A DNA stretch of 64,000 nucleotides from Buddleja alternifolia (Eukaryota; Streptophyta; Magnoliopsida; Lamiales; Scrophulariaceae), in assembly GCA_019426215.1 (NCBI GenBank), contig CM033408.1, positions 21,086,375 through 21,150,374 of the forward strand. The letters are read 5' to 3'. A model generated the notes under the pieces. The model was not told the DNA's origin. It saw only the letters and a program-made list of their open reading frames with translations, and searched no databases. Made by a program: the position numbers and the translations under genes. This document shows, piece after piece, positions 47,283 through 59,341 of this stretch (the stretch's first letter is position 1; each line of letters opens with the position of its first letter).

Positions 47283-49734
47283 AGTTTTGTTGGAAATCAT
47301 GATTGAGTAAATTGTGTTTAGCACAATTTTATTATATATTTAAGTGAATTCCACATGTCGAAAGTGGAATGTCTTTAGCTTAAATTAATCTACGTTTCGA
47401 GTAGATAAATTTAAAGTATTTAATTACTCAAATTCGATTTTGGGTGAATGAGAAATTAATTAAGTGTGTCACTTAAAACGCAACTCGTAATTGGAATCAA
47501 TAAATTGATATGAACAAAGGCAAATAAATAATCACAATTATACGATCGACGGCCGTGGTCGTATAGGAAATAGTTCATTTAGTTCGTGGTCTAAAATTTT
47601 CAAATCAAAAAATTGAGGGACCAATTCGAACCGACTTAATGAATCAAGATTCAAAGTTTTGGGGCCAAAATTAAAGTTTGTGGAAAGATAGTGGCTGAAT
47701 TGCACAGTCGGATGGTGAAATCGGCCTCATCTAATCACTGCCCGGACAAGGTAGTGTCTTATTGGCTGAGAGGCCGGTGCACTAGATCCGAGCCAATGTC
47801 AGGCGCCTTTTGTCTTTTAGTTGAGGAGGTGTTTTGAACAGGTGCAACTTATGGGGCTAATGTGAAAAGTCCGAAAAGGTTCAATCAGGGGTCTTTTTGT
47901 CCAAAAGACAGAACTTTTGGGCCTTTCTGCAGAAATCCAAAAAGTTGCACTTTTTGACCCGAAACTTTTCATTCTCTATAAATAGCCCCCCATAGTTTGG
48001 ATTTATTTACACCAATATCATATTCTCTTCTCTCTTTTATTCTTATTACTAATTTGAGTACTTTGAATATTCTTTTGTTTCTTAAATATTAATTTTAATA
48101 TTTTAAAATTATATTGTTGAATATTAAATGCTAAATTGAACATTTAAAATATTCTTGAAGTTCTTAAATATTATTTTAAAAATTATTTAGTACTAATTCG
48201 AGTACTTTCAATATTCTTAAATATTATTTTAATATTGTAAGAATAAGTTTGCATATTAAATGTTTAGATGTGCATTTAATCATCCGTGTTCATCGAGAGA
48301 ATTTGGAACAAGTATTTTGTTTGCTAGGCTCGGAAATTTGTAGTAGTACTATTTTCGAGACGTTTGTCGTTGTATCTTGGGAGACAATTGCCGTATTCCG
48401 TGACCACCAACTGTGGGGCAATATTGTCTTAAGGAAATAGGGTAACTCTTGCCTCGACATATCATTATCATTTTGTATCTTCATAAACACTGCCCATTAC
48501 GCGCTAGAATTTTTTCCAACAACTTAAGACAATAAGAGTGTTTCTTGAAGATGGCATTATTCGATGGAAATCAAGAGGGAATTTCATTTAATTTTCAATT
48601 TTTGTCATAATTTATAATTCTAATAATTTTATGACTAATTGATGTTTGAATTTATTTTTGTAGTAAAATTCAAACCGAGCGAAAGAGAATTCTAGTTTCG
48701 TTGATCCGACGCACTACGAGGCTGCGAACGAATTGGAGTTCCATGATAATGAATTGGAGTCCAATTCACTAATTGATAATGGTTTTTAAGATAAGTTTTC
48801 ATTTTCAGTTTGTGATTCTATATGATGAATTGGTGTATTAAGAGACCGATAGTCACTGACTGGTTAAAAGATGAGACTTGGCTGCTCGTCCGGTAGTGCA
48901 AGAATAAAGGTCCAGTGAATAAATTCGGAAGAGGCACGAATTCATGTGATGAGGAAATGCTCATTACTGCTGAGCACATATGATGATTATGAGATAAGTT
49001 TATGCTTTAATTAATTGTATTAAAGCACTACATATTTTATTATGTAAATTTGAGCATGAGATATATCTGATTTAATATTTAATTATTTTTTATCTTTGTT
49101 ATGTATTCTTGATAAAGAATAAATAATTGTGCATGCATAAGATTACTTTATTTTGGTACACATATATGAAGTAATTGTTTAGTAGTTTTCTTTCGGCTTA
49201 TGAAAAATGCAATAAGTGTGATTCTTCACTACATTTGATATTCTTTAGAATAAAGCCTCATCACAATGAACGAAGAAATGCATCATTTTACTAGTTGATT
49301 TAAATTGATTGAATGTTCTTTTCATGTGATGGTGACGTTTATTTAAAGAATTTAATTTTGTGTTACGAATAATTATTGCATTATTTAGAGTTGTAGCCTA
49401 CAATTTTCACCATAATAGTGAAATAAGTGTTGAGGCTAAACTAGTCGTGGTTTCATTTAGCGAAGAGAGAAATGTGGACGGCATATTGTACAAAGTACAC
49501 AACTTGGTCAAGAACAAAGGATGTTAATTGTCAGAGTAAAATCGTGAAAGTCGACTATACGTCTGAAATTAAATCCTAGAAAATGACGTTAAGGATATAA
49601 ACAATTTGGTAAAACCAGATTATAGTTGGTGTACTGACAATAGTCGAAATAAGAATAAGGAGAATTGTTTCGGGTGGATAAACACAAACGTGGTAAAACG
49701 AACCACGCAGACAATAGTTGATCATAGATAATCC

Positions 49735-49975
49735 GAACCATGTAAATGGTGGGTGACCGTCGAGGACAAACCGAACCATATAAATGGTGGGTGTTCGTCA
49801 CAGACAATCTAAACCACACACATGGTGGGTGATCGTCAAGATAAATCGAGCCAGGCAAATGGTGGGTGACTAAATCACTAAAACCAAGCCATGCAAATGG
49901 TGGGTGGTCGGACGTTACGCTCTCGACTGTAGTATCTAACACCTATTATGGGAGGTAACTATGCGAATGGTGGGT
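49735..49975. repeat. Tandem array, about 50-55 bp x 5
   Basis: Repeats of AACCATGTAAATGGTGGGTG with variants, each followed by a GTCG-rich spacer. It lies in the interior of the nested LTR element. Confidence 0.8.
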
Positions 49976-50210
49976 CGACATTGGTGCTACACATACATCC
50001 GAGCTGGAAAGGCAGATGTATTGAGTATCACGAGTAATCAACGTAATGACCTTTTGAAGGCATTGACTAGAGTTCGTAGATATCTGAAATATTCTATGAA
50101 CTGTGATTACTCTATACGATATATCCGAGTGTACCAATATAATATACTGAGAAAAAAATGGATATTCTTTACTGGCTAGATTTTGTGCCACCTATTCCTA
50201 TACATAAATT

Positions 50211-50936
50211 TAGGGGTGTTCAAATCGGTTAAACCGAACCAATATTTCGGTTCGGAAAAATTCAAAACCAATACCGAACCGTATAGGGCCGATTCGGTTC
50301 GGTTTTAACCGATTTAATTTCAATTTTTTTGGTTAATCGAATTTTGATCAAAAAATTCAAAAACCCCACCTATAATTTTCTCCAGGCAAACAAAAGGCTA
50401 AAATTGCAAATCCAAAAAAGTGCGTCGACGGCTAGAGAGAAGATGAGGATTAACCCAATTGATTTATGAAACTAAATAACTTAATTTTCATTTCTTACCT
50501 AGGGTTTAGGAAAACGGAATGAGAGAGGAGAGCCGAGAGGGGGGGAGGACGATTGGAAAAGACTGCAGCGACGGCGGCGGGAGGCGGCGATGGCAGCGGC
50601 GGTCTTGAGGCTGAGGGGCAGAGAGTTGAGTTTGAGAGTTGTTGAGCTTGAGGCAGCGTGTTGGGGCCTGGGGGTAAGTGTAAAGTGGGATTCTTAATAG
50701 CTTTAAGTTTTAATTTTTTTAAATATAATATTAATTAATTATTATACATAACTTAATTTCGGTTTTCGGTTCGGTTCGGTTAACCGAGAGGCAAAACCGA
50801 AACCGAAACCGAAAACAAAATTCCAAAAAATGAAAAATCGAAACCGAACCGAAAAGGCTCGGTTGGATTTCGGTTCCAACCAAATTTTTCGGTTCCGGTT
50901 TGGTTCAGTCAGTTAACCAAACCGTGCACACCCCTA
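50211..50936. mobile_element. hAT-like element with foreign GC-rich core, 726 bp
   Basis: Ends TAGGGGTGTTCAAATCGG and GTGCACACCCCTA; flanks CATAAATT/GATACATT agree at 6 of 8. Arms are CGGTTCGGTT repeats as in 11740-12164. The centre (about 50540-50680) is GC-rich and purine-rich (GCAGCGACGGCGGCGGGAGG), unlike the arms. Confidence 0.65.
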
Positions 50937-52982
50937 GATACATTGTACAAAATAGTCGATAGTCGACAGTCGAAAGGGCACAAAGTAGCATGTAAATTGG
51001 TAGTCTCGACATATACGTCAAAGATATAAAACCATTAGCAGTGATCTTCAGTGACATTGTCTCTATTGATTGAGAAAAATCAAATGGGAATGTATGGATC
51101 CAAATATATGCCTAAAAAGATCAAATAAACTGCATATCGATGGGAATGGGCTAAAAGCCTACATAATTAAGAATCGACATAGTGGAAACCCAACCTTGTT
51201 GACTGGAGATCCCAAGATTTGGGTTCAACAAGGGAACGAAATTATGAAGATTCAGTGATGCACTTGAGGAGTTTAAAACTCCAACCCATTCCTAGGATAA
51301 GCAAGTGCAACCTGCAGAGCGTAGCTGAGGTTAAGCAAGTAGCTTTTAATGATTCCTATACTGTCTAAATGTGTGACGTAACAAAGTGGGGTACGGAAGG
51401 GTACTCTTTATAAGAGATCACCTATGTAAGTGAGAAGTAAGGACCGCTTCAATACAGTAAACACTTATGAATCCAAGATGGAGTTCCAAGGCCCAAACAG
51501 ACCCAATTGAGATCTGTTAGAGAAGTTATTGTGTGAGTATCATTGTCTTGGTTTACACAAACGGCTGACCAATTCAAGACATCACATTCATTAGGTAGCC
51601 AAGTAAATCCGATGGTATTTCACTAAGGAAGGTTCAAAGCCACAAGCTACCTCTCCTGATGCAATAGCTTTTTGCCCAAACTCTCTCAGTGTCTACATAG
51701 TCTGCATTGCGTCTGCATAGTCTGCATTTGCATTTTCATTCATGGTGGGTAGGTTGGAAATCTTGATTGAGTAAATTGTGTTTAACACGATCTTATTAAA
51801 TATTTAAGTGAATTCCACATGTCGAAAGTGGAATGTCTTTGACTTAAATTAATCTACGTTTCGAGTAGACAAATTTAAAGTATTTAATTACTCAAATCCG
51901 ATTTCGGGAGAATGAGAAATTAATTAACAAAGTGTGTCACTTAAAACGTGGCTCGTAATTGGAATCAATAAATTGATATGAACAAAGTCAAATAAATGAT
52001 CACAATTATACGATCGACGGCCGCGGTCATGTAGGAAATAGTACATTTAGTTCGTGGTCTAAAATATTCAAATCAAAAAATTGAGGGACCAATTCGAAAG
52101 GACTTAATGAATCAAGATTCAAAGTTTTGGGGTCAAAATTAAAGTTTGTGGAAAGATAGGAGCTGAATTGCAAAGCCGGATGGTGCAACCGGTCGCACCT
52201 AATCATTGCCCGGACAAGGTGGCATCTTATTGGCTAAGAGCCGGATTCGAGCCAATGTCAGGCGCCTTTTGTCTTTTAGTTCAGGGGTGTTTTGAACAAG
52301 TGTAACTTTTAGGGCTAATGTGAAAAGTCCGAAAAGGTTTAATTCGGGGCTTTTTGTCCAAAAGACACAACTTTTGGGCCTTTCTGCAGAAACCCAAAAA
52401 GTTGCACTTTTTTACCCGAAACTTTTCATTCTCTATAAATAGCCCTCCATAGTTTGGATTTATTTACACCAATATCATATTCTCTTCTCTCTCTTATTCT
52501 TATTACTAATTTGAGTACTTTGAATATTCTTTTGTTTCTTAAATATTAATTTTAATATTTTAAGAATAGTGTTGAATATTAAATGCTAAATTGAGCATTT
52601 AAAATATTCTTGAAGTTCTTAAATATTATTTTAAGAATTATTTAGTACTAATTTGAGTAATTTAAATATTCTTAAATATTATTTTAATATTGTAAGAATA
52701 AGTTTGCATATTAAATGTGTAGATGTGCATTTAATTAATCTGTGTCCGTCGAGAGAGTTTGAAACAAGTATTTTGTTTGCTAGGCTCAGAAATTTGTAGT
52801 GGTACTATTTCTGAGACGTTTGTCGTTGTATCTTGGGAGACAATTGTCGTATTCCGTGACCACCAAGTACGGGGCAATATTGTCTTAAAGAAATAAAGTA
52901 ACCCTTGCCTTGACATATCATTATCATTTTGCATTTTCATAAACACCGCCCCTTATGCGCTAGAATTTTTCCCAACAAGTTT

Positions 52983-53682
52983 CACTCAAAGTCATGTCCT
53001 CAGCATGAACTTCATGAATAATTATCTGAAGCTCTTGGACTTGGCTTGTCACGAACTTAGTGTCCACCATCTTGAAGTCTATGAATTTTTCGACCACGAA
53101 CTTCTTCAGTCCGGCGTCCTCAGTTCTATACTTCTTATCCAGCGCCTCCCAGAGGCTTTTAGCGGTCTTAACCGAAAGATAGACACTGTAAAGCAAATCA
53201 TCTAACCCGCTAAGTATATAATTCCTGCAAAGGAAATCACTATTATGCCAGGTATCAGATGCCACCCTCAGTTGGCTGCCGGTTGAGTCCTCAAGGACAT
53301 AAGGAAAATCCTCCTTTAAGAATCTCGCCAGGTTCAGAGTTGTGAGGTAGAACAACATCTTTTGCTGCCACCTTTTGAAGTCAGCCCCGCTGAACTTCGA
53401 CGGCCTTTCAGGCTGAGCCGGTATAACCGGATTATCCATTGGAACAAATGGAGGGACCGGAGTAGAGCCAGAACCAGAACCAGGGCCCAGCCCTGAACCA
53501 GAACCTAGCCCGGCACCCCCACTAGAGCCAACACCAAAACTGGAAACAGAACCTAGCCCTGAACCGGAACCAAACCCAGAAGAACCTCCACTGGAGCCGG
53601 AGCCAATACCGAGACCAAGATTAGCACCCAGTCCAAGACCGAAGTCAAGAGTAGCATCATCAATATCTCCCACATTAGCCAT
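52983..53682 (-). pseudogene. Copia gag N-terminal part with Gly/Ser-rich leader
   Basis: The frame starts at 53682 (MANVGDIDDATL). Residues 14-75 are a low-complexity Gly-Ser-Leu run, unusual for gag. The gag domain follows: ERPSKFSGADFKRWQQKMLF, LTTLNLARFLKEDFP, WHNSDFLCRNYILSGL, TAKSLWEALDKKYRTEDAG, KKFVVEKFIDFKMVD. The frame is cut at LSET (52983) by the nested LTR element and resumes at 47282. Up to that point it is open, so gag was probably intact when the insertion occurred. Confidence 0.88.
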
Positions 53683-53730
53683 TTGAACAAGTGATGGCTT
53701 TTGAACAACAACAAAATTTAGTGTTAAGTT

Positions 53731-54790
53731 TGTTGGATCAAAACTTCACAAACGTATCAAATTGCTAATAACAAAGAAAGATTATATCGAGGCGAGAGAG
53801 AATTCTCTATCCTTAACACTAAATTGCCTTGCCTAGGTGGTAAGGGTTCTTGCAATAAGTGTCCCAAGATACAATGATATACGTTCTTATTTCAAAACCA
53901 CTTCAAATTCAGATCCTAACGAACTTTTGCTACTTTGAACTCTTGAGAGAATTTAGAAAATGAGAGAAAAGAGAAGCTTAGAATGCTTGGTGTGTTTTTC
54001 CATTCAGCTAGGGGGGGTGTATATAGCCTCCAAAATCAGCCAAAATTAAATACGAGCATTGAATTACCTTCAATTCAGACTTGTAACAGCATACTGTTTC
54101 TGCTGCCAACGTTCGAATGTTGCACCATTAACATTCGAACATTGGCCTGTAACAGCAAGTCCAACGGTCAGAAGCCAATGTTCGAACGTTAAGGATGCAA
54201 CGTTTGAACGTTGGGTTTCTTAGAAGGTTTATTCAGATTTTGAAAAAAAAAGTGGCCAGCAATTTTATTTAGGCCCTATTTAATTTAAGCCCAATTTTGG
54301 TTGATGGATCAAGAGGTTATTTGTGGAATTAATTTTGTCCAAAAAAAAATTAATTAACTTGCAAGCCCAAGCCCAGGCTCAGGGCCCATGACCCGATCCC
54401 GAGCCCAAGTCCGGTCCAGGTAGGCGAACGACGGCGACACGCACGCGTGTGTGGTGAACCGGACCATAGCTAGGCCCTTCCCCCCTCACAAAGCCCACAA
54501 AAATCTTATAACCCAAAGGGCGAACCCTTTGTCTTAAGGCAATGATTTATAAATCATTCCAAACTTTGATCCATATCCTACGTGAAATAACCCACTTCAA
54601 ACACCCAACTTTAGCACTTAATTTCTCATTCGTTTTTAATACGATTTCAGAAATTCGAAATGCTAAACTCGTCTACTAGGAACGTAGATTAATATTATCC
54701 AATAATATTTGTATCCCGAATACTTACGGTATTCGAATTTCTTATGCAGAATTCGTGTCCAACACACTTTTCATAAACAAATATACAGCA
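53731..54790 (-). repeat. Right (5') LTR of the large copia
   Basis: Complete copy of the LTR, 1060 bp. It carries the GTTCGAAC palindrome cluster at 54105-54215 and shows the uninterrupted sequence (GTGTGTTTTTCCATTCAGC near 53990-54005) at the site where the left LTR holds the TRIM-EMC1 insertion. Confidence 0.88.
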
Positions 54791-54795
54791 TAATC

Positions 54796-55060
54796 AACGT
54801 GAAATTTGAGTCAAGAGTGGTAACCCCACTTAAATGCTTTGGAAAGCGAGTATGGGAAGGACCAAATCAAACCTACAACACGATAAATTAGCTCTTCTCA
54901 ACAAATAGTGATTCTTTTAATGTGATTAAAAAATCTTCTTCAAATTTATTAGTTAAATGATACATAAAGCAAAAGTTGATGGACCATGGCTACCTGAAAA
55001 ATTAAATAAATAATATAAAAATAAATTAAAAATCAAAAAATACAACCTAAAATGGTGGTA
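54796..55060. other. Spacer between copia and the PMD/MULE unit
   Basis: AT-rich, no gene seen. Confidence 0.5.
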
Positions 55061-55075
55061 TTCAGATTTTAGCAC

Positions 55076-55350
55076 GTTACAACATAGGGTATGTCGTAAC
55101 ATGGGTATTACGACATACCCCATGTCGTAACAGATTATATATATTTTTTTAAAATAAATTAATGTGTTACGACATGTCATATGTCGTAACACATATATTT
55201 TTTTTTAAAAATAAAAGCTGACTGCTTGTGTCAGCGTAAGCGTTGACCGCTGACACGAGCAATGTTACGACATGATCTATGCCGTAATACCGGGTTTTTT
55301 TAAAAAAAATAAAATAAATTAACATGTTACGACATAGCTTATGTTGTAAC
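55076..55350. repeat. Array of five TTACGACAT hairpins
   Basis: Ten half-sites of GTTACGACAT (variants GTTACAACAT, ATTACGACAT, ATGCCGTAAT) form five inverted pairs: 55076/55091, 55108/55122, 55166/55181, 55264/55279 and 55326/55341. Centres of the pairs are 0-6 bp. Another hairpin (TGCTTGTGTCAGCG with CGCTGACACGAGCA) lies at 55223-55261. The array sits just upstream of the PMD gene leader. Confidence 0.85.
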
Positions 55351-55389
55351 ACAAATTAATGTTTTTTAAAAAAAAAAAATTGGTTCAGC

Positions 55390-56794
55390 AAAGGCAAAAA
55401 ACGCTCCCCCTCCACACAAAAACGCTCAATTTTCCCTTCTTCTCTCTCTCGTTTTTTCTTCATCATTTTCTTCCTCCAATTTTCACTATTTTCAGCTCGA
55501 ATTTTTCTCTAAATTTAACCTCCAATTTTCTCCGTCAACCAAGAACGTAAGGTATTGTTTAAATTTTGAGTTTATATATAGGTTTTTTTCTATTGTAATG
55601 ACATTGTAATTTAGGGTTCAAAATTTGAATTTTAGTGATAAATTCGATTTGTTAGCTATAATTTTTGTATTTTTGCTATAATTATCGAATATGTTGGTAT
55701 AATTATTAAATAAATCGGTTGATTTTTGATCTTTAGGTTTAATTTTGACTTTTTGGTATAATGTTATTTTTTATGGTTTTTTGGTATAATTTTTGAATTA
55801 TTTGGTATAATTGTTGAATTAGTAGATTGATTTTTGATATTTAGGCTCAATTTTGACTTTTAGGTATAATGTCAATTTTTAGTGTTACTTTAAAATTATT
55901 TTTTATAATTTTTGAATTGTTTGTATAATGTTGGAATTGGTTGGTATAATTGCTGAATTAGTAGATTTATTTTTGATTTTGAGGCTCAATTTTGAGTTTT
56001 AGGTATAATGTCAATTTTTAATGTTATTTTGGAATTATTTGGTATAATTTTTGAATTATTTGTATAATATTGGAATTCGTTGGTATAATTGTTGAAATGT
56101 TCAGTATAATTTGTATTTTTAGTGTTTAATTTTGAATTGTTAGGTTTGATTTCTAGTTGGTAGGTTTAATTTGGAATTGTTTGGTATAAGTTCGAATTAA
56201 TAGGCTTAATTTCGAGTAGTTAGATTTATTTTTGAATAGGTTTGTATATTTTGCAATTGTTTGGTATAATGTTCGAATTAGATGCTATAATTTTTGAATT
56301 CAAGAGCATGTAGTTAGCTTTAATTTTAAATTGGTTGCTATATTTTCGGAAATATTTGGTATAATTTTTTAATTGTTTGGAATAATTTGTAATTTGAATT
56401 TATAGGTTTGATTTCGAATTGTTTGGTTTAATTTCGAATTGTATGGAAGCGTTTTCAAAACATTCGAATTGATAGGTTTAATTTGGAGTAGTTAGGTGTA
56501 GATTCGATCAGTAGTTCAAATTAGTATGTTTAAATTCGATTTTTTAAATTCAAATTAATATTTTTTTTATTTTTATTTTGTAAGTGTAATCTCCAATTTT
56601 TATGGATAATCTCTATTTAGTATGTTTAAATTCCTTGATTTAGGTATATTTTTCGAATGATTAGGTATATTATTTATGTATAATTTTTAATTAGTGGGTT
56701 TAATTTCGAATTAATAGATACAATTTACTAAATATATAAATGTAATTTATATCGTAGAATGTAAATTAACATTCTTGTGGATATGTAAATGCAG
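55390..56794 (+). promoter_or_regulatory. Leader exon and long 5' UTR intron of the PMD gene
   Basis: CT-rich leader-like sequence (about 55430-55545) is followed by a possible donor (AACGTAAG/GTATTG, about 55550). The next 1.2 kb is intron-like: AT-rich and made largely of degenerate GGTATAATTTTTGAATTG repeats. It ends at acceptor AAATGCAG/G at 56794, two bases before the ATG at 56796-56797. Inferred from composition and splice motifs only. Confidence 0.45.
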
Positions 56795-56796
56795 GA

Positions 56797-59185
56797 TGAC
56801 TGAGCGTAATGTATATGGACCGGTTGATCCGAGCGTATTGTATGATCAGGATTCAGGACAATCATGTATCTGAGGCAGTTGCTCATTATCTAGACTTCAC
56901 TCAACGTGTCCGGCGAGCTGACGCTGCATATTTCGAGATTGCCTTTGGACATCCTCTACATCACCGCGTCAAGGTAAAGCTTGATGAGATTGGGTTTTAT
57001 AGGGTATACCAATTATCTCATTTTACAAATGACCTGGACCTTGTGAAGTCCCTAATTGAGAGATGGCGCCCAGAGACGAATACATTTCATTTTAGGACAG
57101 GAGAGGCTACGATAACTCTTCAAGATGTTGCTATTTTATATGGTCTACCAGTTAATGGTAGGGCTGTAGTTGCACATAGGCAGTTCCAAGATTATGAAAG
57201 TTACATCTTATATGTATATGAATTATTAGGACTGTACTTAATGCCAGCAGATTTCAAACACGGTTATAGAATATCAGTACGAAAACTTGCTAACCATGTG
57301 GTGAGTGTGTCATTCCAAATAAATGATCAATCTGAAGAATTTTGAGTTGATCAGGTAGCCCGTTGTTGGGCCCTTTTGTTGTTAGGGAGTGTGAGGTGCG
57401 CCGACACCACATGAGATGTTATTCCTGTAGTGTGGTTGACTGTGTTTGAAGATATAAACTTAGCACGCACATACAGTTGGGGGAGCGCGGTATTGGCTCA
57501 TTTATACCGAGAATTGTCGAGTGGTTCCCAAGTAGATTGCAAAAATATTGGAGGTTTCATGCCGTTATTACAGGTGAGAAAAATTATTATTTAGACTTTA
57601 TTATTTCTAGTATAATAATTCGTGGTTATTCAATTAATATATTTCTCATTTAACAGATATGGGCGTGGAGTAGGGTTTGGATTGCAAGGCCTGATGAAGT
57701 ACCTAGACAGATAGCGAGAGCTGACGTGGATGGCATTGCCCGAGCACCTTATGCTGCACGGTAATTTACCATTTGAAGATTATGTTTAATTAAGAAACGT
57801 TCAATTTTTTTTGATTAGTTTCAATGATTGTTGTTTGAAGGTGGTATCGACCTACTACAAATACTGCTTCAGTCACTCACAGCGTCCGGGCAATTAGAGA
57901 TGGTCTAGATTAGATGGCGGATGGACATGTGAGTCGGGAATTTTTTATTTTTTTAAAAATTATTATGAAGTTATAATTATCTCCTACTAATATATTCTAA
58001 ATGATTTTTTTCGTATTTTAGTTTGTTTGGACACCGTACAACCTCAATGATGCAGACATTGCCGAGTTGCCACCTCAATGTTTGAATGACAACGTATGGC
58101 GAGCATCAGTTCTGATGATATTCTTTGTCATCGTAGAGTATCATCGTCCTGAGCATGTTTTTCGACAGTTCGGAATACGCCAATCTATTCCACGCACACC
58201 TAGACGTGTTGGAAGGGTCACCCGAAAGGGTAAGTCGACAACTAATTGGTTGGCTAAACACGCTCGAAAAATTGCAATGTGGAATAATAGTCAATCGTAC
58301 CTGTGACTGGACACTATATTGAGGAGGGGGAAGACCAGATCGACGAAGGATACGAAGAGTGGCATGACTGAATCACTCGTCGTTACATTTCACCCCAATT
58401 GACTAGGAGAGGTGCGGGACACCAGACCGGGTCAGCCGCTCTATTGAAAAATGTGGTTAGTATTTGGTATTGCTTTCCATTGATACTTAATTTGATGCTA
58501 TTTATTTAGTATTTGTTATTTTATATTTTCAGTTCATGGAAATTGAAGAGGTGCAAAATTCAATGGAACAAATTGCCAAAACTAGTGATCCCACGTCAAA
58601 TTAGGGAACTGCAATCTAGAATGAGGAACATCCAGGATATGGTCGTATGTAGTGGCAATGTAGCCATCGGTGCTCGTGTAGATGAAGAACATGCCGGAGG
58701 ATCGAGCTCGGCTTTCCATGGTCACTTCAATGCTGGAGGATCGAGCTCAGGTTTTCATGGTCACTTCCATCATGGTCACTTCCATCGGCTTATCATGATC
58801 AATTTAATGTCGGAGGATCGAGCTCGGCTTATCATGATCAATTTAATGCCGGAGGATTGAGCTCAGCTCAACCTCATCCCAACCCTAACGACGTTTACAT
58901 TCCCACCATGGCCCAATCACCCGTGACTAATGTGCCCGTCAATTTTCACAATCAAGGACAAGGTTTCAGAACGCCGACATGGAATTTGATTGATCTCGGT
59001 ATGGACCAATGGAGTGATGCACCTCTACATTATAGAATTCCACATCTGCCTCCTGTACATTTAATGTATCACCAGTTCAGTACAATGATGGTAAGGAAGA
59101 AACAAATAAGAGAAGGTCTACGAGGACGAGGCGGTCCCCAGATTGTGGAACGGGTGGACATCAGGGTTATCGGTCGCATAGATAG
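56797..59185 (+). pseudogene. Plant mobile domain (PMD, MAIN-like) gene, broken
   Basis: Homologous to MAIN/MAIL1-type PMD proteins, nuclear in Arabidopsis and also carried by transposons. Start MTERNVYGPVDPSVLYDQ; a 7-bp imperfect duplication (56850-56856) then shifts the frame. The PMD core follows: RVKVKLDEIGFYRVYQLSHF, LIERWRPETNTFHF, GEATITLQDVAILYGLPVNG, TYSWGSAVLAHLYRELS. Further exons: 57657-57760 (IWAWSRVWIARPDE), 57841-57928, 58022-58455 (FVWTPYNLNDADIAELP, VFRQFGIRQSIP) and 58533-59185, with a C-terminal SPDCGTGGHQGYR. Stops lie at 57343, 57397, near 57910 and near 58368. Junctions look usable, so this is a decayed multi-exon gene. 58685-58860 repeats GGAGGATCGAGCTC. Convergent with the transposase at 61615-63990. 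Confidence 0.85.
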
Positions 59186-59341
59186 TTTATTTAGTCATTG
59201 TGTATATATATATTTTTTGTGGTGTTTTGGATAATGCATGTTAATAATATAATTTTATTGACACAATTGTTTTATTTGAAGCCAAAACAATTACGAAATT
59301 AATACGAACATTGAATTAATATAAAACTAATTGACAGGAAT

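Larger units (their letters stand above)
47288..52977 (+). mobile_element. Non-autonomous LTR retrotransposon nested in copia gag
   Basis: LTRs 47288-48521 (1234 bp) and 51752-52977 (1226 bp), highly similar, with the exact duplication AGTTT (47283-47287 and 52978-52982). It interrupts the host gag between LSET and KTFQVA. The purine-rich CATGGTGGGTA precedes the 3' LTR, giving plus-strand orientation. The 3.2 kb interior has no gag or pol frame, but 51160-51720 matches the non-coding tract upstream of the host element's 3' LTR. It also contains a 55-bp tandem array and a hAT element, so it must have depended on proteins supplied by relatives. Confidence 0.88.
40267..54790 (-). mobile_element. 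Ty1/copia retrotransposon, complete ends, heavily nested
   Basis: Minus-strand element with exact duplication TAATC at 40262-40266 and 54791-54795. The left LTR is 40267-43218, split by an insertion between 40533 and about 42420. The right LTR is 53731-54790 (1060 bp). Both run TGTT...AATTCAAAAC or ATCAAAAC to GTCCAACACACTTTTC and on to AAATATAC. Without the insertions the element is about 6.9 kb. Pol lies at 46960-43774, gag at 53682-52983 and 47282-46961. A purine tract (GTGTGGGGGATTG on the minus strand) abuts the left LTR. Confidence 0.9.

Noticed and set aside
49589..49942. 117-codon minus-strand frame with repeated DHPPFxWFGLS
   Set aside because: A product of the 50-55 bp tandem array in a non-coding LTR-element interior.
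57301..57354. Possible 54-nt intron in the PMD gene (GTGAGT...TCAG)
   Set aside because: Too short for a plant intron, and the frame continues through it in phase with one TGA; I treat it as coding sequence with a nonsense change.
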